Shown here one piece after another: positions 33,383 through 40,086 of a stretch of 49,533 bases of DNA (its first letter is position 1; every line of letters starts with the position of its first letter). A program made the translations under genes and the position numbers. The stretch lies in NCBI GenBank assembly GCA_900543275.1, contig UQQL01000006.1, forward strand, positions 1 through 49,533, read 5' to 3'. A model generated the notes under the pieces. The model was not told the origin of the DNA. It saw only the letters and a program-made list of their open reading frames with translations, and ran no database searches. The stretch is from an uncultured Collinsella sp. Lineage in GTDB: Bacteria > Actinomycetota > Coriobacteriia > Coriobacteriales > Coriobacteriaceae.

Positions 33383-33440
33383 CCTTGAAATATGGACCGC
33401 ATTCGCGAGCGGCAGCTAGAGCGTAAGCCCTGGCGTTTCT

Positions 33441-33749
33441 TCACTGAGAGTGCCGGGCGAGCTCCTCTGTCTTGGGCGGATTATCGGCTTTGACCTCCGG
33501 TGCGCCGTGCTGCTCGTCGTTCATGGGGCCGAACTGCTTGTCGCTCGCATCCTTGCTGCGCAGCCGGTAGATGAGATAGTCAAGGCATTCGAGCTTCTGT
33601 TGCCCGGAGTGTATGTCGTCGAGCAATTCGCGACGATGCCGTTTTAGCAGGCAGATGTGCGCGCAGTCGCTGGCGGCCGAGCCGTACAGCTCGATAAGAT
33701 CTTCGCTGCAACCGGCGTCGCGTAGGCCGTCGATGATGTTATCGTCCAT
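33441..33749 (-). CDS. small conserved-looking protein of unknown function
   Basis: ATG at 33749 starts 4 bases after the aldo/keto reductase stop, so it is the second gene of that operon. The frame is open upstream inside the reductase gene, but in a different frame from the enzyme. 102 residues, mostly helical: DGLRDAGCSEDLIELYGSAA, then HRRELLDDIHSGQQKLECLDYLIYRLR, then a charged, Pro-rich tail. The middle helix pair with HxxxxDxIHxxxxxxxxLDYLIY is reminiscent of small helical proteins found beside reductases and MerR genes in Firmicutes. I cannot name a family. No signal peptide or membrane segment. Confidence 0.65.
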   Translation of the reverse strand: MDDNIIDGLRDAGCSEDLIELYGSAASDCAHICLLKRHRRELLDDIHSGQQKLECLDYLIYRLRSKDASDKQFGPMNDEQHGAPEVKADNPPKTEELARHSQ

Positions 33750-33753
33750 GGCA

Positions 33754-34773
33754 TCACTTTGTGGTTTTGACCTTAGTGGTGCCGGCAAGCGGTTTTTCGC
33801 CGGGACGGGCCTTGGGACCAACGAGCGCGTGCGGTTGATAGAGCTCTTCGAGGAAGTCGATCTCGGCGGGGGAGAGCGTTACGTCGATCGCGGCCACGGC
33901 GTCGTCGACGCGCTCGGGCTTGGAGCAACCCACGATGGGAGCCTCGACGCCACGTGCCCAGTGCCATGCCAGTGCAATCTGCGACATCGGTACGCCGTGA
34001 TTGGCGGCAATCTTGTCCACGCGCTCAACGACGGGCATGTCGATGGCGCGGTCATGGTCATACTTGTTGGCCATGGTCGTGTCGGTGGTTCCACGTGTGC
34101 TCGAGCTTTTCCACGTGGGACGGCAGAGGTGTCCCGACGCCATGGGGCTGTATGGCGTAAGGGCCATGTCGAACTGGCGGCACACCGGGATCATCTCCCG
34201 TTCGTCCTCTCGGTACAGCAGATTGTAGTGGCACTGCATGCTCGTAAAGGGCGTCCATCCGTGGTCGCGCGCGACGATTTGCAGGTTGTGCAGCTGATAG
34301 GCATACATGGCGCTGGCGCCGAGCGCGCGGACCTTGCCCTCGCGCACCAGATCGTTGAGTGCCTCCATGGTCTCTTCCATGGGAACGTCGTAATCGAAGC
34401 GGTGAATGATGTAGAGGTCAAGGTAATCGGTGCCCAGGCGCTTGAGCGAGCCCTCGATCTCGCGCTTGATGGCGTCGGCGGAAAGGCCGCCTTCGTTAAA
34501 GTGCACCTTGCTGGCGAGTACAACACTCTCGCGAGCGATGCCCAGGTCGCGCAGGGCGCCGCCAATGTACTCTTCGCTCGTACCAAAGCTGTAGCAGTTT
34601 GCGGTATCGATAAAGTTGATTCCGGCGTCGAGTGCGCGTTTGATGACGGCGCGCGTGTCGTCGGGGCCGATGGTCCACTGGTGAAAGTCGGGGCTGGGCT
34701 CGCCAAAGCTCATGCCTCCCAGGCAGAGTTTAGAGACTTTGATGCCGGAATGTCCAAGGGTGGTGTACTGCAT
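33754..34773 (-). CDS. aldo/keto reductase
   Basis: ATG at 34773 follows AAGGAGAACACC; the frame runs further upstream without a ribosome site. 339 residues of an NADPH-dependent (alpha/beta)8 aldo/keto reductase. The catalytic tetrad is visible: Asp and Tyr in FIDTANCYSFGTSEEYIGGAL, Lys in VVLASKVHF, His in LYIIHRFDYDVP. Later come GASAMYAYQL, and GCSKPERVDDAVAAIDVTL, which binds the cofactor adenosine. It matches the YajO/voltage-channel-beta-like subgroup that reduces varied aldehydes and ketones. It is divergent from a LysR-type gene, with a symmetrical site in the 137-base gap, so it is probably induced by that regulator. A 102-residue unknown protein is encoded directly downstream. Confidence 0.92.
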   Translation of the reverse strand: MQYTTLGHSGIKVSKLCLGGMSFGEPSPDFHQWTIGPDDTRAVIKRALDAGINFIDTANCYSFGTSEEYIGGALRDLGIARESVVLASKVHFNEGGLSADAIKREIEGSLKRLGTDYLDLYIIHRFDYDVPMEETMEALNDLVREGKVRALGASAMYAYQLHNLQIVARDHGWTPFTSMQCHYNLLYREDEREMIPVCRQFDMALTPYSPMASGHLCRPTWKSSSTRGTTDTTMANKYDHDRAIDMPVVERVDKIAANHGVPMSQIALAWHWARGVEAPIVGCSKPERVDDAVAAIDVTLSPAEIDFLEELYQPHALVGPKARPGEKPLAGTTKVKTTK

Positions 34774-34839
34774 GGTGTTCTCCTTATTCTCGAGGTGATG
34801 GCTATAGCGTACGTTGATAGGCCAATGATGTATATTGCT

Positions 34840-34860
34840 TATATCGACTGGCTGGATATA
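34840..34860. promoter_or_regulatory. LysR-type operator candidate between aldo/keto reductase and lysR gene
   Basis: TATATC (34840-34845) and GATATA (34855-34860) are perfect arms around 9 bases, which fits the T-N11-A pattern bound by LysR proteins. It lies in the 137-base divergent space. Confidence 0.6.
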
Positions 34861-34910
34861 CGAATACCAAATGGCTAGCAAGCGGGATGCCTTGGCTGAG
34901 TTGGGGTGCA

Positions 34911-35792
34911 ATGGAGCTACGGACTTTGCGTTACTTTTTGGCAGTGGCGCGTGAGGAAAACATGACCGAGGCGGCAAATGTGCTGCACGTGACGCAGCCT
35001 ACGCTGTCACGTCAGATTGCCGATCTTGAGCGCGAGCTGGGCGTCGAGCTTTTTGAACGCACCAATCGATCGTGCGTGCTCACGAGCGATGGCATGCGCC
35101 TGCGCCAGCGCGCCGAGGAGATTGTCTTGCTGGTGGAACAGACCGAGCTGGAGTTGGCGGATCGGGAGCTCGGCATTACGGGCGTTATCCGCATTGGCGC
35201 CGGCGAAACCAAATCGATGCGGCTGGTGCTCGATGCCTTTGCAGAGCTGCATCGGAATTATCCCGGAGTGACGATTGAACTCTATACCGGTAACGCCGAT
35301 GCAGTGGAGGAGCGTTTGGAGCGTGGCCTGCTCGACTTTGCGTTGTTGCTGGAGCCCGTTAACGTCGAGAAATACGAATGGATTCGTATACCCGATGCGG
35401 ATCGAGTCGGTGCTGTTGTTGCCGCGAGCGGTCCATGGGGCGGCCGGGACGTGCTGACGCCTGCGGATGTGGCGAATATGCCGCTACTGGTGAGTTCGCG
35501 CACCTCGAATCGAGCGCTGGACCTAGAAGTGTGGTCGAGTGGCGTCCTTAGCGTCGATGAACTCAACATCGTGGGGCATTTCGACCTGATCGGCAACGCG
35601 TCACATCTGGTGCGTTCGGGTGCTGCGTGTGCGGTTAGCATTGGAAGCTTGCTGCAGATAGATGAAGGCAGCGATCTGCGTTTTGTCCCATTTGAGCCGC
35701 CGCTTACCATTGCGTCGTATCTGGTATGGAAAAAATATCGCCTGCGTTCCCGCGCCTGCGAAGAGTTTCTGAACCGTTTGAATAGGATGTGA
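34911..35792 (+). CDS. LysR-type transcriptional regulator
   Basis: Start at ATG 34911 (MELRTLRYFLAVAREENMTE), the canonical LysR N-terminus; GGGG lies five bases upstream. 293 residues. The winged helix-turn-helix is AANVLHVTQPTLSRQIADLE within 22-60. A linker helix and a two-lobed effector domain follow (GVIRIGAGETKSMRLVLDAF, YTGNADAVEERLERGLLDFAL, SGAACAVSIGS). Divergent from the aldo/keto reductase, its likely target. The last Met codon and the TGA stop are both supplied by a family A palindrome (ATGTGA), so the C-terminus of this protein has been shaped by that repeat. Confidence 0.92.
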   Translation: MELRTLRYFLAVAREENMTEAANVLHVTQPTLSRQIADLERELGVELFERTNRSCVLTSDGMRLRQRAEEIVLLVEQTELELADRELGITGVIRIGAGETKSMRLVLDAFAELHRNYPGVTIELYTGNADAVEERLERGLLDFALLLEPVNVEKYEWIRIPDADRVGAVVAASGPWGGRDVLTPADVANMPLLVSSRTSNRALDLEVWSSGVLSVDELNIVGHFDLIGNASHLVRSGAACAVSIGSLLQIDEGSDLRFVPFEPPLTIASYLVWKKYRLRSRACEEFLNRLNRM

Positions 35793-35818
35793 CAAGGGGG
35801 CAGTCCCTTTGCTGCATT
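35788..35818. repeat. intergenic palindrome family A, copy 5 (diverged)
   Basis: Same length and plan as the other copies, with several changes (AAGGGGGC for AAAGGGAC, and GCTGCAT at the right end). Its ATGTGA encodes the last residue and stop of the LysR gene. Confidence 0.82.
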
Positions 35819-35831
35819 GATTTGAGAGTAG

Positions 35832-36791
35832 ATGTTGATGATTCTATCGTTGGCCCCTATGGAGGGGATTACCGGGCATGTGTTCCGTCGCGTGCACGCG
35901 GAGTGTTTTGGCGCACTCGATTGTTATTACACGCCGTTTTTGCCGCCGCCACGGGTAGGCAACCGCTTTGGCGGCAAAGCGTTTAAAGAGGTCGATCCCG
36001 CCAATAACCAGGGGCTTAACGTAGTGCCTCAGCTGATGTCCAAGAATGCGGATGAGTTTGTGTGGGCGGCGCAGGTGCTCGCCGACATGGGTTATCACGA
36101 GGTCAATCTCAACCTTGGCTGCCCCTCGGGCACGGTTGTCGCCAAGGGGAAGGGCTCGGGCTTTCTGCGCAATCTGGATGAGCTCGAGGTGTTCTTGAGC
36201 GACGTGTGCGAACGCTCGCCGTTGCCGGTGTCGGTCAAGACCAGGCTGGGATTGGAGAACGACGACGAATACGAGCGCGTGCTCGATCTGTATTGCCGCA
36301 TGCCGCTGGCAGAGCTGATTGTGCACCCGCGCGTGCAAAAGGACCGCTATACGGGCTCGCCGCGCAAAGAGTTTTACGGTGAGACGCTGAAGCGGGCGCC
36401 GTTTCCGGTGGCCTATAACGGCGACATCTTTGATCTTGAGGACATGGATGCGCTGGTGGAGGCCTATCCCGGAACGCGTCACGTCATGTTGGGGCGCGGC
36501 TTGCTTGCGAACCCCGCGCTGGCTCGCATGGTTAAGGGCGGTCCTACTGCCACGGCAACTGAACTGCAGCGCTTCCACGACACGCTGTTTGCGGCCTATG
36601 CAGAAGAGATCGGCGGTAACGCGGTCTTTCGCATGAAGGAGTGGTGGTTCTACGCCAAGTGCGCCTTCGCCGATCCCGCTAACGTTCACAAGATCGTGCG
36701 CAAGACCAAAAAGGTCGACGAATACCGCGCCGCCGTCGATCGCGTCTTTCGCGAGCAGCCACTTGCGCCTATCGCCCGCTTCCACGGCTAG
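35832..36791 (+). CDS. tRNA-dihydrouridine synthase family protein
   Basis: 319 residues from ATG 35832; ATG 35838 (MILSLAPMEGITG) is an equally good start. FMN-dependent (beta/alpha)8 enzyme that reduces uridine to dihydrouridine in the tRNA D- or variable loop. Motifs: LAPMEGITGHVFRR at the N-terminus, then EVNLNLGCPSGTVVAKGKGSGFL with the catalytic Cys, VSVKTRLGL, LIVHPRVQKDRYTG (FMN phosphate and uridine contacts), PVAYNGDIFD and MLGRGLLANPAL. The C-terminal helical domain (from about 245) binds tRNA. It starts 13 bases after a diverged family A palindrome and ends against a family B repeat, and it is followed by a convergent sirtuin gene. Confidence 0.92.
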   Translation: MLMILSLAPMEGITGHVFRRVHAECFGALDCYYTPFLPPPRVGNRFGGKAFKEVDPANNQGLNVVPQLMSKNADEFVWAAQVLADMGYHEVNLNLGCPSGTVVAKGKGSGFLRNLDELEVFLSDVCERSPLPVSVKTRLGLENDDEYERVLDLYCRMPLAELIVHPRVQKDRYTGSPRKEFYGETLKRAPFPVAYNGDIFDLEDMDALVEAYPGTRHVMLGRGLLANPALARMVKGGPTATATELQRFHDTLFAAYAEEIGGNAVFRMKEWWFYAKCAFADPANVHKIVRKTKKVDEYRAAVDRVFREQPLAPIARFHG

Positions 36792-36792
36792 T

Positions 36793-36848
36793 TAGTCATT
36801 GGGGACGTTCTTTAACGGCTAGTCATTCAAGAACGTCCCCAACGACTA
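36793..36848. repeat. intergenic palindrome family B, copy 1
   Basis: 56 bases. Outer arms TAGTCATTGGGGACGTTCTT and AAGAACGTCCCCAACGACTA pair with one difference. The centre contains a second partial copy of TAGTCATT. It begins 1 base after the dihydrouridine synthase stop. A related copy at 41177-41260 is also followed by TATGTTG. Confidence 0.88.
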
Positions 36849-36866
36849 TGTTGAGCATCGGCTTCG

Positions 36867-37751
36867 TCATCTGACGGCTTGGACGGCAAGTGCGTCCAGC
36901 ACGCGCCCTGCGTCGGCGTCAATCAGGATGCTGCGATCGGCGATTTCTGCCGGAGCGACTGCCTCGCCAAAATTGACGCATGCGTACGTTGCGCGCTCGT
37001 TTTTGGCGGTCATTTGCCAAAACGGGTACTTGATGATGACGGGCGTGTTGCCGCCTACGCCAAGCTCCAAGAACAGGATGCGCATATTGTTGTGGCGGCG
37101 CAGGAAATCTTGGTAACGGTCGGCTGCGGCATACCAGCCCTTATCCTGCACAAACGTATCGTCGGCGCGCAGGTTCATCGTGAGCGGGGAGCCACAATGG
37201 GGGCAACGGGGCACTAGCGCAGACGGAATGCGAAGGTCTTCTTGGGCGGCGACCATGTAATGTACGAGCCCTTCGTTGTCCCAAGTTTCCTGACAGCAGG
37301 GCTTGCTGCACTGGAATAGACCATAGTCACCCTGCGTGTAAAAGAGCCGCTGTTTATCGAAACCGGCGCGTTGGAAGCAATGGTCTACGTTTGTGGTCAG
37401 CACAAAGTAATCTCGGTCGCGCAGCAGGCCCAAAAGCTGTTCGTAGATGGGCTTGGGTATGGGGTCATATCGATTGCACATGATATAGCGGCTCCAAAAT
37501 GCCCAGTATTCCTCGAGGGAGTCATAGGGGTAGAAACCGCCGGAGTACATGTCGGTAAAGCCGTAGCGTGCGGCGAAGTCGCCAAAGAGTTTCTCGAAGC
37601 GCTCTCCCGCGTAGGCGTAGCCAGCCGCGGTGGAAAGACCCGCGCCGGCGCCGATTATCACGGCGTCGGATGCATCGAGTGCGGCTCGGAGCTTAGCGAT
37701 CTGCTTGGAGAAGGTCGCGGTAGATTGACTCGTCAGACGCGAGAAAAACAT
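36867..37751 (-). CDS. SirTM: macrodomain-linked class M sirtuin
   Basis: ATG at 37751 with AAGGTGA seven bases upstream. The start lies inside the end of the macrodomain gene, giving a 59-base overlap. 294 residues closely resembling the SirTM enzymes of streptococci and staphylococci as I recall them. The NAD loop is GAGAGLS (34-40), then YAGERFEKLF, EEYWAFWSRY, TTNVD (119-123), Gln140 in FYTQGDYGLFQCS in place of the catalytic His, zinc-ribbon Cys148, Cys152 or 153, Cys183 and Cys186, and LELGVGGNTPVIIKYPFW (228-245). Known SirTMs transfer ADP-ribose from NAD to a lipoylated GcvH-like carrier; the partner macrodomain reverses it. The partner is encoded directly upstream. No GcvH-L or LplA2 gene is in the window, so the target here may differ. 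Confidence 0.92.
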   Translation of the reverse strand: MFFSRLTSQSTATFSKQIAKLRAALDASDAVIIGAGAGLSTAAGYAYAGERFEKLFGDFAARYGFTDMYSGGFYPYDSLEEYWAFWSRYIMCNRYDPIPKPIYEQLLGLLRDRDYFVLTTNVDHCFQRAGFDKQRLFYTQGDYGLFQCSKPCCQETWDNEGLVHYMVAAQEDLRIPSALVPRCPHCGSPLTMNLRADDTFVQDKGWYAAADRYQDFLRRHNNMRILFLELGVGGNTPVIIKYPFWQMTAKNERATYACVNFGEAVAPAEIADRSILIDADAGRVLDALAVQAVR

Positions 37752-38478
37752 TGAAGATCACCTTAAGGTTGGGGTCGTTATGGTCTAGATGATGACGAAC
37801 GGCATCGATGGCAACGCGCGCGGCGGCTTGTTGGGGATAGCCAAAGACGCCCGTCGAAATGCAGCAGAAGGCAAGCGTGTCGAGCTTTCGACGTGTCGCT
37901 TCTTCCAGGCAGCTGGTGTAGCAACGGCGTAGCAGTAATTCCTCGCGCGGGCCAGGCTTATGGCTGGGCACGATGGGACCGACGGTGTGGAAGATATGGC
38001 TGCTCGGCAGGTTAAACGCTGGCGTGACCTTAACGCGTGCGGTCGGTTCCTCGTGTCCTTGTTTGCACATGAGGCCGGCGCATATTAGGCGCAGCTGCAT
38101 GCCGGCGTATGTGTGGATGGCATTGTCGATGCAGCGGTGTCCCGGCACAAAGCAGCCGAGCATTTGGCTGTTGGCGGCGTTGACGATGGCGTCGGCCTTA
38201 AGCAGCGTGATGTCGCCACGCCAGACGGCAATGCGATTGCGGTAGGGGAGCGTGCTGGCGTCGGTCGCTCCACCGCGCTCAACAAGCCGCTGCTGCAGGT
38301 AGGCATCCTGGACGTTGAGCACCTCTGTCGCGAGCGCTTCGGGCGACCGCACGTTCATAAGGGCCCTGAGTAAATCACGCTGCTCGCCGGCTCCGGCGGG
38401 AACGGCAATGCCGCGTCCGTCCGCTCGCTCGTTGAGCAATGCATTGATAAGCCGAATACGACGCTCGGCTTGATTCAT
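37693..38478 (-). CDS. zinc-type macrodomain protein-ADP-ribose hydrolase
   Basis: ATG at 38478 follows AGGAGGTCAGCC. 261 residues. A helical N-terminus (1-80) is followed by the macrodomain. Key elements are WRGDITLLKADAIVNAANS (86-104), GCFVPGHRCIDNAIHTYAG (108-126), VGPIVP and ISTGVFGYPQQAAARVA (207-223). The GCFxPxHxCIDNAIH block is the signature of zinc-dependent macrodomains encoded beside SirTM genes, which remove ADP-ribose placed by the sirtuin. The gene overlaps the sirtuin start by 59 bases, so the two should be made together. Directly upstream lie a terminator and an HxlR gene of the same strand, so it has its own promoter. Confidence 0.92.
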   Translation of the reverse strand: MNQAERRIRLINALLNERADGRGIAVPAGAGEQRDLLRALMNVRSPEALATEVLNVQDAYLQQRLVERGGATDASTLPYRNRIAVWRGDITLLKADAIVNAANSQMLGCFVPGHRCIDNAIHTYAGMQLRLICAGLMCKQGHEEPTARVKVTPAFNLPSSHIFHTVGPIVPSHKPGPREELLLRRCYTSCLEEATRRKLDTLAFCCISTGVFGYPQQAAARVAIDAVRHHLDHNDPNLKVIFNVFLASDESIYRDLLQADR

Positions 38479-38565
38479 GGCTGACCTCCTGTCCAATTGA
38501 GTTGGGCGTGTTTGACAGCAGTGTGCAACCCGGACCGCTTCTTCAAAAGAAGGCACAAAAAGGTA

Positions 38566-38596
38566 AGCGCCGTGGAGCGGTATGCCCCACGGCGCT
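38566..38596 (-). terminator. terminator after the HxlR gene
   Basis: AGCGCCGTGG and CCACGGCGCT (38566-38575 and 38587-38596) pair perfectly; on the minus strand TTACCTTTTTG follows. Confidence 0.82.
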
Positions 38597-38619
38597 CAAT
38601 TTGCAAAAGCCCGTAGCTG

Positions 38620-38952
38620 CTAGGAGCTTCGCGCAAGCTGCTGGTAGTCGGTGCCCCATTCCACAAGAGAATCGATGATGGGCATAAGGCTTTGACCCAG
38701 CTCGCTCAGCGCGTATTCGGTACGGATGGGCGTTTCGGGAATGACGGTGCGCGTGATAAGTCCCGCGGCATCCATTTCCTTTAGGTTTGACGAGAGCACC
38801 TTTTGACTGATGCCGGGAATAGAGCGATGTAGCGCGTTGAAGCCCAGGGGCTGCTCAATGAGCTGCTGGATGATATAGATTTTCCACTTGTTGCCAAAGA
38901 GCTGAAAACACGTAGCGACGGGGCAGGGAGGCAGTTCTTCTTTGGTGAGCAT
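38620..38952 (-). CDS. HxlR-family winged-helix regulator
   Basis: 110 residues. The opening CPVATCFQLFGNKWKIYIIQ is the HxlR signature, with the redox- or electrophile-reactive N-terminal Cys. It is followed by LGFNALHRSIPGISQKVLSSNLKEMDAAGL (recognition helix) and a beta-wing TPIRTEYALSELG. HxlR proteins bind as dimers and commonly sense disulfide stress or aldehydes. It is divergent from the ACG-repeat peptide operon with a 198-base gap. A second Cys at 15 (CPVATC) makes thiol sensing plausible. Whether it controls the peptide operon is inference. Its own transcript ends at the hairpin 38566-38596. Confidence 0.9.
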   Translation of the reverse strand: MLTKEELPPCPVATCFQLFGNKWKIYIIQQLIEQPLGFNALHRSIPGISQKVLSSNLKEMDAAGLITRTVIPETPIRTEYALSELGQSLMPIIDSLVEWGTDYQQLARSS

Positions 38953-39015
38953 GGTAACCTCGCAATCGGGTAGGTTGCTTGCATTATCGCAGCTGCTGGC
39001 GCCCGCGGCTACAAC

Positions 39016-39029
39016 TTACTTTTTGGTAA
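39016..39029. promoter_or_regulatory. weak inverted repeat between HxlR and peptide operon
   Basis: TTAC-N6-GTAA lies in the divergent space. HxlR sites are short AT-rich dyads of this kind, but the match is brief and could be chance. Confidence 0.28.
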
Positions 39030-39150
39030 CTGGCTAATAGATTAGTGCCTTCTTTTGGGTGGGGTGCATTCCTCGCATGATGTGCTTAGGCGCAAAAGCG
39101 TCTACGTCCGGGCGGCTTCGCCCAGCCGCCCCCAATCGAAAGGAATTGCC

Positions 39151-39396
39151 ATGTCCGAGAATCTCGAGAACGTTGCCGCCTTCGCTTCTTGCGGTACCTC
39201 CGATCCCGCGCCCGCCTGCGGCTCCGCCGATCCCAAGGCCGCGCCGGCCTGTGGCACCGCCTGCGGCTCCGCTGATCCCGCGGCTGCTCCTGCTTGCGGC
39301 TCCGTCGATCCTGCTGCCGCTCCTGCCTGCGGCTCTGCCGATCCCAAGGCTGCTCCGGCCTGTGGTACCGCTTGCGGCGCTGCGGACGCTCAGTAA
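39151..39396 (+). CDS. ACG-repeat, cysteine-rich RiPP precursor peptide (candidate)
   Basis: 81 residues from ATG 39151, eight bases after AAAGGA. A short leader (MSENLENVAAFAS) precedes eight Cys at 14, 23, 34, 38, 49, 60, 71 and 75, each followed by Gly. From residue 22 the sequence is an 11-residue repeat of the form ACGS-A/V-DP-K/A-AAP, broken twice by ACGTACG. No charged or aromatic residues occur in the repeat besides Asp and Lys. Two maturase-type genes follow, an FMN/iron-sulfur protein and a radical SAM/SPASM enzyme, as in peptide-modification systems. It resembles the ACGX repeat peptides that I recall from TIGRFAM descriptions of a radical SAM/SPASM partner family. A metal-storage peptide is the main alternative. 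Confidence 0.75.
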   Translation: MSENLENVAAFASCGTSDPAPACGSADPKAAPACGTACGSADPAAAPACGSVDPAAAPACGSADPKAAPACGTACGAADAQ

Positions 39397-39420
39397 GCAA
39401 TCGCTAGAAAGGGACTCGTA

Positions 39421-40041
39421 ATGGATGCTCAGACTTGCCTCAAAAAGATGCAGCTTGCCGGGACGCTCTCGCTGGCAACTGTGGACGAAAATGGCGCGCC
39501 GCAAATTCGCTGCGTGAGCGCTGTACATTACGAGTCCCGCGCCATCTACTTCCTCACGGCGCGCGGCAAGGAGATGGCCCGCCAGCTTATGGCCGATGGG
39601 CGCGTCCAAACGCTCGTCCACACGCGGTTTAACGAAATGATCCGCATGTCCGGCGTTGCCACTCCCGCCTTGGATTCCGAGCAAGTTTACTGGCGTGACG
39701 TTATTTATGCCGAGCAGCCGTATCTTGCCAACGTTTATCCCGGTGATACGCGTGATATCAACATTATCTTTAAGGTCGAAAACATCGTGCTCGACTACTT
39801 TAACCTGGGGGTTCGTCCTATTGAGCGCGCTGTCTTTACCCTAGACGAGGACATGGCGTCCGCGCCTGTTAAGGGTTTTCGTATTGATTCCGATGCGTGT
39901 ATCGGTTGCGGTACCTGTCTTGAGCACTGTCCGCAGAAGTGCATCGAGCCGGGTGACTCGTATCGCATAGAGCCTGAGCACTGCTTGCACTGTGGCGCCT
40001 GTGAAGAGAATTGCCCCGTCGGCGCCGTTGAGCGCCTGTAG
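39421..40041 (+). CDS. PNPOx-fold flavoprotein with C-terminal 2x[4Fe-4S] ferredoxin domain
   Basis: 206 residues; ATG 39421 follows AAAGGGACT. Residues 1-130 form a split-barrel flavin-binding domain of the pyridoxamine phosphate oxidase family (SLATVDENGAPQIRCVSAVHYESRAIYFLTARGKEMARQ). Residues 150-205 have two ferredoxin motifs, CIGCGTCLEHCPQKCIEP and CLHCGACEENCPVGAVE. This fused architecture is a known flavin/iron-sulfur redox protein in anaerobes. Between the Cys-rich peptide (24 bases upstream) and the radical SAM enzyme (45 bases downstream) it could supply electrons to the radical SAM chemistry or act on the peptide's thiols. Direct involvement is inferred from position. Confidence 0.87.
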   Translation: MDAQTCLKKMQLAGTLSLATVDENGAPQIRCVSAVHYESRAIYFLTARGKEMARQLMADGRVQTLVHTRFNEMIRMSGVATPALDSEQVYWRDVIYAEQPYLANVYPGDTRDINIIFKVENIVLDYFNLGVRPIERAVFTLDEDMASAPVKGFRIDSDACIGCGTCLEHCPQKCIEPGDSYRIEPEHCLHCGACEENCPVGAVERL

Positions 40042-40086
40042 CCCAATATCGTCAACAATTTGAACATCGACCAAGGGAGTCCCACG

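Larger units (their letters stand above)
33048..33440. other. gene-free stretch filled by a decayed palindrome and a large inverted repeat
   Basis: 393 bases between the DUF3592 gene and the small gene at 33441. It contains a half-decayed family A copy (33164-33181) and a 174-base MITE-like palindrome (33209-33382). No open reading frame with a ribosome site was found. Confidence 0.7.

Noticed and set aside
39151..39396. Metallothionein as the identity of the Cys-rich peptide
   Set aside because: Eight Cys, all as Cys-Gly at 11-residue spacing with two ACGTACG breaks, lack the close CxC clusters of metallothioneins, and a radical SAM operon follows. It remains the main alternative.
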